This document shows positions 10,616 to 22,532 of a DNA stretch of 64,000 nucleotides, in pieces; the stretch's first letter is position 1, and every line of letters begins with the position of its first letter. Location: positions 715,768 through 779,767 of the forward strand of contig JAJUBI010000007.1 of NCBI GenBank assembly GCA_022419385.1. The letters run 5' to 3'. A program made the translations under genes and the position numbers. Source of the DNA: Paraconiothyrium sp. Pb-2020. Taxonomy: Eukaryota; Ascomycota; Dothideomycetes; Pleosporales; Didymosphaeriaceae. The notes under the pieces were generated by a model. That model was not told the DNA's origin and made no database searches. It was given only the letters and a program-made list of their open reading frames with translations.

Positions 10616-11986
10616 ATGGAACCCGCAGCAGCAGGCGCTCTCTACGCAGCCGAGAACCTTCTCTACGGTGCAGCAGCTTTGGTCAAAGGGATAACTACCC
10701 GAACTCTTCCCTTAAAAGCGAACCTCACTCGCATTGATTCTGTATCACTTCCCCGGTCACACCACACTCTCTCCGTCGTAAAAGGTCGCGCATACATCTT
10801 CGGAGGCGAGGTAGCACCTGGTGAACTCGCGGATACTGACATGCACGTCATAATTCTACCTTCTTCTGGCGTTCTAGAAGCAGACTACACTACCATAAAA
10901 GCACGACCTGAGACCTCTGGCGGAAATATTCCTGCCCCACGCAAGGGTCACTCGAGCGTGGTGATAGGTGATAGTATATATATCTTCGGTGGTGAAGGTG
11001 TTCAGGATGAGAAGGGCAGGATCTGGGTGTTCCACACGCTACGGAGTACATGGACGTATCTTGACCCATCGTCAGATGCAGCAGTGCCGGCGCACCGTAC
11101 AGGTCACGCAGCTGCAGCAAGTGAACTGCCCGCTCCGAGAAATATTGTCTACCAGGAAAAGGCACCGCAGCAGCCTGCAGACCCAGCAAAAGTGGTGCCA
11201 GAACCCGCTGACGAGGATAGCTGGGGAACCATCTTCGTGATCGGTGGCACAGATACGGCAACGGGGGAACTAGCTACGGATGCGCTGGCCTTCGATGTGC
11301 GGACGCGAACGTGGTCGAACGTGCCTATACCAGACGGGCCATCCGACGGAGCAAGTCTCGCGCTCGTCGGCAACAGTCTGTACCTTTTGGGTGGGAAGGC
11401 ATCCACCGAGAGGAAAGGTAGCGCGACAGTGATTACACAGGTCCTCGATGTATCGTTTGTGTGGCAGCATGCCGAGGACGGAACTACACCGCTCGCCAGC
11501 GGCTGGACCTGGGATCATGTATCTGTTCCATCAGTGGCGAATGGGTCAACAATTGTGGCTCCTTCACCAAGGTTCGCTGCCGGGCTAGAAGGCGTGACAA
11601 CGGGGCAAGGAAGACACTACCTTCTGCTCTTTGGAGGCTCCTCGCCCGCGCCAGACAATAATATCACTCTGCTCGATGATATCTGGGCGTTCCAGTTGCC
11701 GTCTGAGCGGGTTAGTGCGGCTATTGCCAAGGATTCGGCACGAGCGGGTCTGAAGAGGGAGACGTATGAAGCTCATTGGGCGGAGGTGGAGTGCAAGTAC
11801 ACGGATACGAGGGGCGAGGAGGTGGATCAGGCGAATAATAGTGGCATTAAGGGATTTGGATCGAGGGGTGGTTTTGCGGTAGCGAAAGGAACCGAGGTTG
11901 ATGGCGCCAGCGTCGTTGTTTGGGGTGGGGTGGATGGTGAAGGAAGGATGTTGAGTGACGGCTGGCTGGTCACTGCGGAGGGGTAG
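10616..11986 (+). CDS. Kelch-repeat beta-propeller protein
   Basis: A 456-aa intronless protein built of Kelch repeats, a scaffold for protein-protein contact; no enzymatic domain is seen and the partner is unknown. Repeats are recognised by paired Gly and the xYIFGGE / xLYLLGG / xFVIGG / LLLFGG strands at roughly residues 55, 115, 205, 255 and 335, each preceded by a R-x-x-H-x or G-A-S-L-A-L-type strand. The start at 10616 has the strong context CACCATGG, and the residues after it (MEPAAAGALYAAENLLYG) form an Ala-rich helix. The in-frame ATG at 10463 would add 51 residues of low-complexity leader and is judged less likely. Confidence 0.85.
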   Translation: MEPAAAGALYAAENLLYGAAALVKGITTRTLPLKANLTRIDSVSLPRSHHTLSVVKGRAYIFGGEVAPGELADTDMHVIILPSSGVLEADYTTIKARPETSGGNIPAPRKGHSSVVIGDSIYIFGGEGVQDEKGRIWVFHTLRSTWTYLDPSSDAAVPAHRTGHAAAASELPAPRNIVYQEKAPQQPADPAKVVPEPADEDSWGTIFVIGGTDTATGELATDALAFDVRTRTWSNVPIPDGPSDGASLALVGNSLYLLGGKASTERKGSATVITQVLDVSFVWQHAEDGTTPLASGWTWDHVSVPSVANGSTIVAPSPRFAAGLEGVTTGQGRHYLLLFGGSSPAPDNNITLLDDIWAFQLPSERVSAAIAKDSARAGLKRETYEAHWAEVECKYTDTRGEEVDQANNSGIKGFGSRGGFAVAKGTEVDGASVVVWGGVDGEGRMLSDGWLVTAEG

Positions 11987-12384
11987 TTTTAGTAGCGGAG
12001 TGCGTGCTGGAGAGGACGTCTGGCGATATAGTAGCTGCTGAGCGAATTCAACGAATATTCACTAGAACTACGATTGCCCGCAAAGAGTTGATGATGGTTG
12101 CATGAAGTCTTAAAATGTGTTCAAGTTGATAAGCTCGTCAGACTGGTATCTCAAAAATCACTGTGAGGCATACCCCCCCATAACGCCGTACGTGCAGATT
12201 GTAAACGCCATGTCCCATTGTCCCGCCTCGCCTCGCGCGTATATCTGCGGCAGGGTATCAAGGGTTCCCATTTTCATACCCGTCTCGATGCTGCCTTGGC
12301 TTGTTCCCGTTCACTCGCGTTGTATCTAGCAATTGTTAGTTCCTGGCTGGAACATAGCAATCGAGTGATAGCTATGAACAAAGC
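11987..12384. other. Convergent intergenic region, no extra gene seen
   Basis: About 400 bp between the stops of the Kelch gene (plus) and RPB10 (minus). It holds their 3' UTRs. The left part of an alternative last exon of RPB10 (12326-12371) could fall here. Confidence 0.6.
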
Positions 12385-12757
12385 TCAACTGGCGCGGTCG
12401 TTGCGCGGCCTGGGAGTTACGCGGCGCCACTCCATGATGGCTTGAGAGTTGACGTACTTGAGCAGTTTCTCAATAAGGTCGACGTGGGTAAGAATCATTC
12501 GACGGCAGCAGTAGCGTCGAAGCTCTAAAGCGTCAATGGCCTCCCTGCATTTATCGCGTGGTTAGTACCCCAGGTGTAGGCATGGGTGGGGGAAATGCGG
12601 GCGGCGCATACACATCGGACATGCCAGAGTCAAGCTTCTCGAGGTAGGACTCCCATAGATCCCCGACGACCTGCTTATTGTTAGTTGCACGGCTTTTAGC
12701 GGGGAGGCCGCGGGACGGTACCTTTCCGCAACTGAAGCAGCGGATGGGGATGATCAT
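12385..12757 (-). CDS. RPB10: RNA polymerase subunit RPB10 (ABC10-beta), shared by Pol I, II and III
   Basis: A small zinc-binding subunit common to all three nuclear RNA polymerases. Exon 1 (12757-12722) encodes MIIPIRCFSCGK with the first CxxC. Exon 2 (12670-12612) encodes VVGDLWESYL and following residues. Exon 3 starts at 12544 and encodes the second zinc half, RRYCCRRMILTHVDLIEKLL, all diagnostic of the family. Introns are 12721-12671 (51 nt) and 12611-12545 (67 nt, GTATGC donor, TACTAAC branch). The C-terminus is uncertain. Reading straight on gives 84 aa and a stop at 12387-12385. However, a GTACGT donor at 12457, just after EKLLK, could be spliced to an AG at 12410 (68 aa) or to one at 12372 with a T-rich tract (75 aa, stop at 12326). 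The family is usually about 70-77 aa, so a third intron is likely. Confidence 0.9.
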
Positions 12758-13053
12758 AATGATTGCACTGAAGCGTTTCCTTCAATATGAAGTGTTGCTA
12801 CGCTCGCAAAGAAGAGGGATGAGGTGCTGTGGGACGCTTCTGTGAGTGCAATTGTGGGAGTGTGACTTTCGCGATGCGTGGTCAAAGAAATTCGAGAAGG
12901 CCGCGGTAGAGCCAAGACTGGATTACCTAGCGCAGAGCTTGGACCAACTTCTGCCGAAAAATATGTCGGAACTTTTGGCGGCTGGCTTGTGCAAGGTAAC
13001 AACATTCAGGCTCTGCTCGTTTTAGGTTTGCGCTCGGAAAGGAGGAAGCGAAT

Positions 13054-16000
13054 ATGGCCGACATCAAAGGTACCCCGCAGTTGAAGCGAAAAAGAGAAAG
13101 CGCAGAGGCCCAAAGGAAGAAGGCGAAAACGGGCAAGAGCAGACCGGCCGCTGGTGGAGAATCCACACCCTTGAAGACAAAGAGTGCCACGCCCGAAGTC
13201 AGATCAACACCAAAACCTACCGTGATACCAGAAGCGAAGGCGGGACAAAAGAAACAGTCACCATCGCACAGTGCGCAAACTTCTGGAAACCCCGCAGACC
13301 CTTCTACAAACACGCCGTCAAGCTCCCGGAAGGATAAATCGATATCAAACACTCAGAATAGGGCCATTCCCGCCGAGGAACAAGAAGACACCGTTGTAGC
13401 GGTTACAGGAACACAGAAACAAGTAGAGAACAAGAAGGAGAGGAATCTAGATCCTTGGTCGATTTCAGCTCCCCAAGGCGGATGGTTCCTGCCTCAAGAT
13501 CCTGTATTCTCCCCCGATGAGAAGTATCTACTCTTGGGCAAGCTGAAAGCCTTGGATGTATATGCAGTCGATACCTCGTTGCTTGTCCGATCGTTGCCTC
13601 TAGGCGCCTCCAGCGTGGCCCTAGCCTATGCTATCTCATCCAGGGATCCCGACCTGGTGTATGTGGCTGACTCGGCTGGGATAATCTCTCTTTGGAACTG
13701 GACAGACGGCTCTAAGCTTGGCCGCTGGGGCATTGGGTTGAATGTACAACACCTCGTCGTTGTCGAGCAACCAATAATTTCACGGGACCTGGTGTTTACA
13801 CATGAGGCAGATAGCAAGCACATTGTTAACGTACATGCTCTGTACACAGGGGAAGAAGCCTCCAAGACGGAGGTCAAGCAGATACTAAGGACTAGCCGTC
13901 CCATTACCGAGATGCAGGTCTTTTTGCAAGGGAAGCTTGTTGTTCTGAGCACACCAAACTCCATGATAGTCGGAAAGCGGAAGAAATTCAAGCAGACTGC
14001 TTTACAGGATTTCGAGTACACGTGGCGCGAATTCGAAATGTCCAAGCGCATTACCACCTTCAATGCGTTTGTCCAAACGTCTGGTGGAAAGGACCAGGCA
14101 TTAGAGGACGCCAGAGATCATCTCGATCTGGCGGTGGGAGATGAGGAAGGCGTGATTTACCTTTTCGAGGATGTGATTTCGAGATTCGTCGCCGTTGAGA
14201 AGAGTCAGAAAGATGTTTCAGATAAGAAGGTTGGACCAGAGAGTCTGACCCCAAAGCGATTACATTGGCATAGGACTGCCGTGAGATCAGTCAAGTATTC
14301 GCTAGATGGTGAGTAAAATCTTCCTTCAACACGATCTTCATAATTGACTGGCACAGGCAATTACTTGGTCTCTGGAGGAGACGAAACTGTCCTCACCATC
14401 TGGCAGCTAGCGACCGGAAAGCAACAGCATCTTCCGCATTTGACTGCGGCAATAGAAAGCATCGCAATTTCACCATCTGGTGCTTCCTATGGAGTGACAC
14501 TGGCAAACAACTCTGTCGTTGTCTTGTCAACTTCAGAACTAAAGGCTAAAGCCAACATAGTCGGTATTCAGACCCGCAGGATCAGTGCAGGCAAATTACA
14601 CCGTCTCTCCAATCCCCATTTCTCACCAAAATATCTCAGTCTGGTACCCATGGACGTTGATCCGAGCAACAACAACCATATTACTTTCGTCACACCTTCA
14701 TCGCAGCCTCGACACGGAGGGGCATCTAGATCAGAACCATATATTCAGACATTTGACCTTGCCAATCAGCGACCGATTGCACGGCAACCTTTGACTCGAA
14801 ATAATGCAACTGACCCGAACATGGGTCCGGAAGGCCGTCCGATATTGGAGCCGAGCGTCAATCTGCTACGCATTAGCCACGACGGTACCTGGCTTGCTAC
14901 TGTGGACGAATGGGTGCCCCCAGCCGCAGATTTGTCGTACATTGAAGAAGGCATATCCGCATTCAATGTAGAGGAACGAACACTACGTCGAGAGGTGTAC
15001 TTGAAGATCTGGAGACGCGACGAACAAAACGCACAGTGGACGCTCGACGCTCGTATTGACGCTCCTCATTTCATCGAAGGGGTATCTGCACATGCCCATG
15101 TGTTCGATCTAATTGCCGACCCTTCTGGCGCTGGATTTGCTACGGTGGGCGAAGATCGCGTAGTGCGCATATGGAGACCAAAGACGCGGTTGCGCGATGG
15201 TGTCGTCGTGCGTGGCGCAGATCGACTGCGTGGTCTTGTGAACTGGTCCCTGGATCGTGCTATAAAGCTCGCTGATAAGCTTGAAGTTGGTGAAGCCCGC
15301 GAAGCGTCACAAAGCACCATTCCTCGTACATCACGACTTGCGTTTTCCGCAGATGGATCCGTCCTCGCTGCTGGTCTGTCGTGGGCATCTGACGAATATC
15401 CGGGTGTAGTTCACATCATCGATGCAAACGACGGGGTCATTCGACGCTCTATAACTGAGATTGATATAGCCGCCCTGTCTGGAGTGGCCATTTTGGGACG
15501 TCATTTAATATTGCTCGGTAACACAGTCGTTGTCTGGGATATGATCATGGATCGGCTCGTCTACTCTATTCCAAGCAAAACTCCCGGAGTCAGGATCGCC
15601 ACGCATAGTCAACTTTTGTCCCTTGCCACGAATGAGGAAGATAGCACTTTCGCTGTGTCAACACCTCGACTTCAAAAGAAGGAACCGGAAGATGAGCGCT
15701 TCACCAAGATCGCTACCAAAATCACGGTGTACAGCCCTAGCTTTCCCGAGCCAATTTGGTCCTGCACCATAGCAGAAGGTCTTGTCCTAGGACTGGTGGC
15801 AGCTAAGGGAAGAAGTGGGTTCATCGCGCTCGACACATCGTCGAATCTTCGTCTTATAACTCCCACGGTAGCTACCCTACAGCTTCCTAGCCCTCCACCA
15901 GAGTTTACTCCTGAGACTACTGAAGACATGGAAGTCGATCAAGTGGACATGGAAAACGTGGACGAGACAGCGCTGCCAAAATTACACCTGTCTACGAGCG

Positions 16001-16173
16001 AGGGTTTCTTACAAGCTTCAGAAAATGACAAGCCTGTTGTTAGACCGGAACAACTGCAGCAGATATTTGACAGTGCGCCCTCGCACGCACTACCGCCTGT
16101 CCGAGATCTTTTCGATGCCGTTGTTGGTCTGTACGGGAGAAAATTGCGATTAGCTGCAGCTGGTGCGGCGTAA
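13054..16173 (+). CDS. UTP17: U3 snoRNP WD-repeat protein Utp17/Nan1 (WDR75)
   Basis: A component of the t-UTP/UtpA part of the small-subunit processome, acting in the nucleolus in early pre-rRNA transcription and 18S processing. The spliced protein is 1023 aa. Residues 1-140 are a Lys/Ser/Pro-rich nuclear tail (KRKRESAEAQRKKAKTG). Two WD propellers follow, with recognisable strands such as WFLPQDPVFSPDEKYLLL, LDLAVGDEEGVIYLF, HWHRTAVRSVKYSLDGNYLVSGGDE (split by the intron), FATVGEDRVVRIWRP and LAFSADGSVLAAGLS. The last 100 residues are acidic, then helical. There is one intron, 14309-14356 (48 nt), interrupting the Gly of LDGNYLVSGG; splicing gives an intact frame. The product is somewhat longer than the yeast protein (about 900 aa), mainly in the tail. 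Confidence 0.88.
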
Positions 16174-17482
16174 AGGTAATATTTGAAGACTTTGCATAGC
16201 CCAGTGGTTACTATGTAGAAATCAAATTCCCGGTTCATGCTTGTCTACTTGTGTTATATACTTTCACCGCGTTGCCTATCCTTGGGCAATCTAAGCTACG
16301 AAATAGACTCAAGGATGTGCCTCACCTTCAGGTCCTGTATCATCTTAGATGCAGCTGTTACGAGTCTCTCTTCGGAAAATGCTATTACACATGACTAAGA
16401 CGTTTTCTTTTTTAGGAGTGGTGCTGGAAGCCTTTTTGTAGCCCTATTCCTACCGGAGATTTGGCGAATCCGCCTACGGACACGCAGCTTAGCATCCTTC
16501 GTGCCGTGCGGACCGCAACTACACGCAAAGCGACAACGTGTTCCACTCGTAAGAGCAACGTTCCCCCAACTAGAGCACCATCCCTCACATGTTGTCGTCA
16601 AAGGAGTTGGGTGCCGATTGGGCGACCTCGGGCGATCTCTTCAACACGACGTCTACCTTCCGAATCTGTTCCCATAGTCCCGGTGCCGCCATAAGCGGCG
16701 CGCTTTGATGATCTCTAAATTATGTTCATCGGCACCTTTGACACGGTGCCGAAGTCTACGTTTACACCGCCAAGGGAACGCTTCAATGCCGGACGCCGCT
16801 ACAGTGTAGCCTTGAAACAACGGCCAGGATGAGGTACACCAGAACAGCCACAGCCCAGCGTCTCGCAGCGCCTGCGCCACGTTCTTGAGGGCGCGCAAGC
16901 GTTGCTATTGGCCCGTTATGTGGATAGGAAGACCGCCAGGATAATGCCACGGGCTCGCGGACTTCGGACTGGTTGGCCAGCTTTCAGGCGAAACGCGACT
17001 TGAGCCTGATCAGGCATGTGAGCTAAACGACAACACCAGTCGCCGCGCCCGCGTGCCTACAAACCCCTGCGCATAGATATTTTCGGAGGGACTGGCTGGT
17101 GAACGGTGGGTAGATGGAAGCGGATTGGGTGAAGCGCTTGGTACGGCAATGTCTTGCGGTGGAGTGGCAGCCAGGTCAGGCGCACGGGCGACATGTGGAA
17201 GGGCTACTAGGGCGGAAAAGGCTTTGGGCTATATACGTGCAAGATCTCCGTGTGCATGAGCGAGGCACAGTCACTTTTTCGAGCTTCACTTCTCTGAGTG
17301 GGAAAATTCGCTAGTCGAGATCCCTTTTGAGAAAGCTGTCATCATGGGTTACGGTACGACACCACTCAACTCCAGCACGAGAACACAAGTCTGAGTACAT
17401 GTGACTCCAAGGGGGCACTACGCAAGTCGGTTGCGCTCGCACACTTCTGTCCCGTCGCGGTGAACTGGCCTATAGACGAGCA
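16174..17482. other. Intergenic stretch, no gene seen
   Basis: About 1.3 kb. No frame resembles a known family. An ATG at 17344 begins a 16-codon open frame that might be an unrecognised first exon or leader of the PI-PLC-like gene, but I could not define convincing splice sites. Confidence 0.6.
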
Positions 17483-18892
17483 ATGAGAGCTAACTCCAAG
17501 ATAGGTGGTTTCCTTACACTGCTCAATGGCTCTCCAAATGACTGGACGGTGAGCAGCCAGCACTCCTATCAAATGGATCAGTGGGACTGGCCAACGGTCA
17601 AAGCTGGCACCGCTGCGCAGGTGTACATCGAGTGGGGTCAGAAAGGCAATCAGAAAGACGATGGAGGCGAAGCCTACTACAGCATCGATGGTACTTCGGA
17701 CACATTCCAGGTCATTGGGAAGAAACCAGACGACTTCCATCTTACCATCAACCTGGATAACATGGCAACCAAGCAGAGTCCAAAGGGATCGAGCATTGAT
17801 CTGGGTTTTCGTCACGACCATGCAGTGGACTTCATCGTAAGCACGGATGAACTTGGTGACTGGTGGTCAAACGCAGGGGACCTTACCGATTGGATGCAAC
17901 AAAGCCTTGGAACATTGGGAAACAGGACGCTGAAGCAAATCTGTATGCCGGGTTCGCACGACGCTGGCATGAGCTCGTTCGATGCAGGCACCATCGGCGC
18001 CCACTGGACCAATAGCCAGACGCAGCTCCTCAACTTCTACGACCAGCTTGTAGCTGGATCACGATACTTTGATTTGAGACCTGTAATGTCTGGTGGGGAA
18101 TTCAAAGCAGGGCACTATTCCGAGCTCGAGGACATCTGGCTGGGCGGTAACGGAGAAAAGATCGCAGACATCATTAACCAGGTCAACGACTTCACGGCAA
18201 AGTACAAGGAACTTGTCATCATCAATTTGAGTCACACACTTGACACCGACAACGACTACAAGGACCTTTCTCAAGATCAATGGAACCAGCTATTCGACCA
18301 GCTGAAGGCAGTTGATAACCGCTTTACGAGCGACAACCCCGGAGATCACGACTTCAGCGGCGACAGCTTGGGTAGCTTCATCACTGATCGCGCCTCCGTC
18401 TTTATCTTTGCGCAGTTGCCTGACGGCATCTCGCTCGGCGACTACGCAAACCAAGGCTTCTTCAACCAGAACAACTTCCCCATCTTCGACTCGTATGCGA
18501 ACTCCAACGACGCCGACAAGATGAAGAATGACCAGCTCGACAAGCTCAAAGCGGAGCGCAATCTTGTTGCAGACGAGGCTCAGCGCAAAGACAAGTTCCA
18601 CATCTTCTCCTGGACGCTGACACAGCAAGCCGAGGATGTGCTCAATTTCGACAAGGCGATCATGAACTTGGCGGTGTCAGTCTACGACCCATTGTTTGTT
18701 GATGCATTCAACGCGTTCACTCCGGAGAGCTTCCCCAACGTGCTCTACGTGGACGCGGTTGGCATTCGCGACAAGCCTGCAAACTTCCCCTACGACAAGC
18801 CGGATGACGTGGGCAGGAACTACGACATCATTAGCTTAGCGATTGCGATCAACAATGCGAAAGCTGGAAAGAATGTGTACATCACGGGCTAG
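17483..18892 (+). CDS. PI-PLC X-domain-like phosphodiesterase
   Basis: A 469-aa fungal PLC-like phosphodiesterase. An N-terminal beta-sandwich-like region (GGFLTLLNGSPNDW...HSYQM, residues 8-35 onward) is followed by a PI-PLC X-like TIM barrel. Candidate catalytic and ligand residues are the His-Asp of MPGSHDAGM (about 155-163), the Arg of SRYFDLRP, and the His of AGHYSELED. A later strand is ELVIINLSH. No Y domain, PH or C2 domain follows, so it is of the small bacterial/fungal type. No signal peptide is visible at this start, so it is either cytosolic or lacks an unrecognised first exon. Substrate is unknown. No introns are seen downstream of the start. Confidence 0.82.
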   Translation: MRANSKIGGFLTLLNGSPNDWTVSSQHSYQMDQWDWPTVKAGTAAQVYIEWGQKGNQKDDGGEAYYSIDGTSDTFQVIGKKPDDFHLTINLDNMATKQSPKGSSIDLGFRHDHAVDFIVSTDELGDWWSNAGDLTDWMQQSLGTLGNRTLKQICMPGSHDAGMSSFDAGTIGAHWTNSQTQLLNFYDQLVAGSRYFDLRPVMSGGEFKAGHYSELEDIWLGGNGEKIADIINQVNDFTAKYKELVIINLSHTLDTDNDYKDLSQDQWNQLFDQLKAVDNRFTSDNPGDHDFSGDSLGSFITDRASVFIFAQLPDGISLGDYANQGFFNQNNFPIFDSYANSNDADKMKNDQLDKLKAERNLVADEAQRKDKFHIFSWTLTQQAEDVLNFDKAIMNLAVSVYDPLFVDAFNAFTPESFPNVLYVDAVGIRDKPANFPYDKPDDVGRNYDIISLAIAINNAKAGKNVYITG

Positions 18893-20700
18893 TATAGGAC
18901 CCGTGAACTTTTGGCGGCGCACGAAAGGTGACACGATGATTCGTTTCGTTTGTATATATACTCATTCTGTTAAGGATACCCTTTTAAAGTTTCCCAAACG
19001 TGCAGCTGTGGCGATTGATCTGATCGTCTTGAAACGTGCGACTGAATACAATGGAAGACGGAGTCTCAAATGTAGCGGGGCACAAGTGGAGTGCGAGCTC
19101 GATGTCACCTCCCCTGAGATCAGTCGCTGTGATGGCATCTGCAGTTCCGATGTCCCATGCAGTGCTCCAGAAGACAGGGCCGCGTCAACGACAGCATGCA
19201 TCTCTTCGTCGTTACACGACCCCCATGGTTAGCGCTTCTACGCCAAGGGCAATGGATGACACGATAGATGGGTCGTCAACGAACGGGCGTGTCGAATAGT
19301 CGAATGCGGAGGGATAAGGAGTATCGGTTAGCAGGGACTAGACTCGCTTCTTGTTGCGCCGAGCCGGCGACGTGGACGAGAATGAGGGGATGAGACGACG
19401 CTTTACTCTTCGCATCGAGGGGCAATTATTGATTTTGGTGCATGAGGGACTGAAGCGTTTGACGGATGAGCGCGTGCTTGTGTGCACAGGAAGGTGGTAC
19501 GTTGTACGCACGTGGCTTGCACCTCGTGAAAGCCCGATTCTCGCTTGCGGCTTCGTCTTCCCCCATCCTTCGCGCCGCGGGCGATACCCGTTGCACGGCT
19601 TCATGCGCGACATGGAACGTCCGCTTATCTCCATAGTCACTCAGACGACATACAAAGGTATAGGCCAGGTTCACATGATTGTGCCTAGAGCAGCGGCGCG
19701 AGCAACAAGCGCCTTCACCCGTGGTGCAGTTGTAGCGCGCCCGATGTTTCCAAACAGCGGGTGCACGTTGCAAATAAGCTCCACGTCTTCGTTACACCTT
19801 GAATATGCAATTATCCTGCAAGCCCACGGCACGCTACCCGTCCGAGTTCGACCAGCCGTCGTCCGGCAGGCCCAACACAAGCTGCGGTGCGAGGAGGAGC
19901 AGCAGCCGACTCCCATGCCGCTGAATCCATCGTTGTTTCGCGCGACCCATGTGCAGTAACCCTGGACGATGCGACGATCGAGTGCCAAACACGAAGCCCA
20001 CTGGAAACCGAAAGAGCATCATCAAAGCTAGACTGGAGTGCTTTGGTACAATGGCAGCTCATCACCACTGTTTCGCCATCTGCTCTCACTCACTACTCGA
20101 CTCTCCTGCCTCTTGACGACATGTCAGGAACCATGGCCACGAAGCTGCTCCACACCAAGCCCGTCAGTGATCCGAGTCGATATTGGCCAAGAGCCAGGTT
20201 CCTGCATTGACTTCGAGAAGACGCATCCTTGTCGCAGCACAGTGGCACCCACCAACCCATGCCAGTCGTCTACGAAACCGCTCCCGACATAAGGGAAAAC
20301 TTGCAGAAGGGGTTTGGCGTCAGAGGCCCCACGCCCTAAAAAGGTACTTCAGACTAAACTTAGCGGTCTCGGCGGGAGGGCTGTTGTCGCGCCGTCTCGA
20401 CTGACCTGCAGAACCGACTCAAACATGGGTAGCGAGGAGGCTAGCTCTTGCCTGCAGTCCATCATGCAGCCTCGATTGCACATAAAGATGGCAAGCTCCT
20501 GCCACCCTATGTCTTCCCCTTCGTTGACCTCTTGCTCGGTCTAATCTTGCTAGCACCTTCTCCTTCAGAACCACGAGAGGTCGTTCAGTGTGTGGTCAAT
20601 ACTACCACCAGTCACTCGTTTCACCTTTCTTTTCTCTTCTCGCGCAGGGAATCATATTCCTTAATATTAATACCAACATCAAGTTCAACTACCTATCGTT
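18893..20700. other. Intergenic stretch, no gene seen
   Basis: About 1.8 kb between the PLC-like gene and the chitin deacetylase. Several overlapping frames of 70-200 codons exist on both strands, but none has family features or sensible start context. The last 100 bp, rich in CTTTTCTCTTC and TTAATATTAATACC, looks like the promoter and leader of the deacetylase. Confidence 0.6.
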
Positions 20701-22532
20701 ATGCGTTTCCCCACAGCTATTGCTGCCGTTGCAGCGGTCGCTCCCGTCGTCAGCGCCCACGATGGTCCGGGCATCCCAAAGATTGGCGGATTGGACATGA
20801 AAGATTTGAAGGCCCGGAACCTGATGGACAACATAAGGGCTCGTACTGCGGAGCTTACCAAGGATGCTCTCCTTGACAAGCACCCACTTAAGCCTCGTCA
20901 AGGGGGGACTGATGGACAGTGTGGTGCAGGTTTCGGATCTTGCGATGCAGGCTACTGCTGCAGCGGCGCGGGATGTAAGTTCATCCCACCACCGAAGGCG
21001 TAGCAAAAGCATTGGACAGGTTGTGTGCCATTGATGCGCTGTTTGTGACCATCTTCCACTCCAAATGTATATGGTCACGACCCAGCTTGGAGATCGGGGA
21101 TCTATTGACCAAAGCCACGGTGTACATTCTATGTTCTTGCAAGCACTAACTAGATCCAGGGTGTGGCAATACTGGCGACTACTGCTACTCGCCTGGCTGT
21201 GACTATCAGTATGGCCCCGGATGCCCCGAGAATACAACCCCAGCGGGGGCTGACACGTCTTCCGTGAGCCGAACGCAATTGGGAAATGTAGAGTATGGCG
21301 GGGGTGGGATTTACCAGTGCACAGTTCCGGGCACTGTCGCACTAACCTTCGACGACGGGCCGTTTGACAACTACACCGACCATGTGCTGGATCTCTTCAA
21401 GCAATATAACGCCAAGGGCACATTCTTCTTCACGGCAACAACATCAACAAGGGCGAGATCGATACGACCGCTAGTCACTCTGCCACAATCAAGCGCATGG
21501 CCAGCGAGGGTCACCAGATTGCGTCCCACACTTGGACACACTTGGATCTGAGCGCTGTCTCCGAAACGGACCGCAAGGCGCAAATGGTCAAGAACGAAAT
21601 GGCCCTGCGCAACATTCTCGGGTATTTCCCAACGTACATGCCCCCCCCGTACAGCAGCTGCACCGCAGAATCCGGTTGCGAACAGACTATGTCTGAACTC
21701 GGCTACCACGTCGTTTACTTCAACGTCGACACAGACGACTACAATCAGCTCAAAGCTACCCAGATCCAGAATGCTAAGAACTATTTCAAGGGCAAAATTA
21801 CTGCAAATGGCGCCACCCCAGCTAACAACGAGTGGTTGGCCATTGCCCATGACATTCACCCGCAGACAGCTTACAACTTGACCGAGTACATGCTTTCTAC
21901 TCTTACCACTCTTGGCTACAAAGCCGTCACAGTCGGCGAGTGCCTTGATGACGATGCTGCCAACTGGTATCGAGCCAACCCTGGCACCGCCACCACCCAG
22001 ACGTAAGGAATACAATTTTTTATGACCAATGGGGGTTCGATTTCGATACCGATGGGACGTCCACTGATTTTGTTTGTTTGGTTTCAGGTCGTCTGCTGCT
22101 ACTGCTTCTACCACATCCACCAAGAAGGTCTCCACTGATGGAACATGCGCTGGCACCTCTGGCTTCACGTGCCAGGGCTCCACGTTCGGCAACTGCTGCT
22201 CTCAGTATGGATGGTGCGGCTCTACCACCGATCACTGCTCCACTGGGTGCCAATCTACTTTCGGCACATGCGGAACTAGTAGCTCTGCTTCGGCGACCAA
22301 AGCTGCCACTTCGACAAAGGCTATGAGCACCAAGGCGGCGTCCACAAGCACCAAAGCTGCTACTCCCTCGTCTACCGCCAAGGTGTCGACCGATGGGTCA
22401 TGCGCTGGCACCACAGGCTTCACCTGCAAAGGCTCGTCGTTCGGTAACTGCTGCTCACAGCATGGGTGGTGCGGTTCTACGACTGACTACTGCGGAAGTG
22501 GGTGCAACAAGTTGTTGGGGGCCTGCTCGTAG
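20701..22532 (+). pseudogene. Secreted chitin deacetylase with CBM18 domains, frameshifted
   Basis: Family: carbohydrate esterase 4, which removes acetyl groups from cell-wall chitin to give chitosan. Architecture: signal peptide (residues 1-19, ending VVSA), a CBM18 with CxxxYCC...WCG...YC, a CE4 domain, then a Ser/Thr/Lys/Ala-rich linker and two more CBM18 repeats near the C-terminus (both with GNCCSQxGWCGSTTDxC). The CE4 motifs are all present: TFDDGP, HTWTHLDL (metal His), PPYSSC and AHDIHP. Introns: 20975-21159 (185 nt) and 22003-22087 (85 nt). The frame before and after about 21434 differs by one base: the spliced exons total 1562 nt, one short of a whole frame, inside the strand after GTFF. 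No intron explains this. It is therefore either a recent 1-base deletion inactivating the gene or an assembly error; otherwise it would be about 520 aa. Confidence 0.85.

Noticed and set aside
20975..21159. 185-nt intron of the chitin deacetylase as a further introner-like copy
   Set aside because: Similar in length, but it lacks the shared 5' CGGGT...GTG and 3' ACACTGAC...GTACC blocks.
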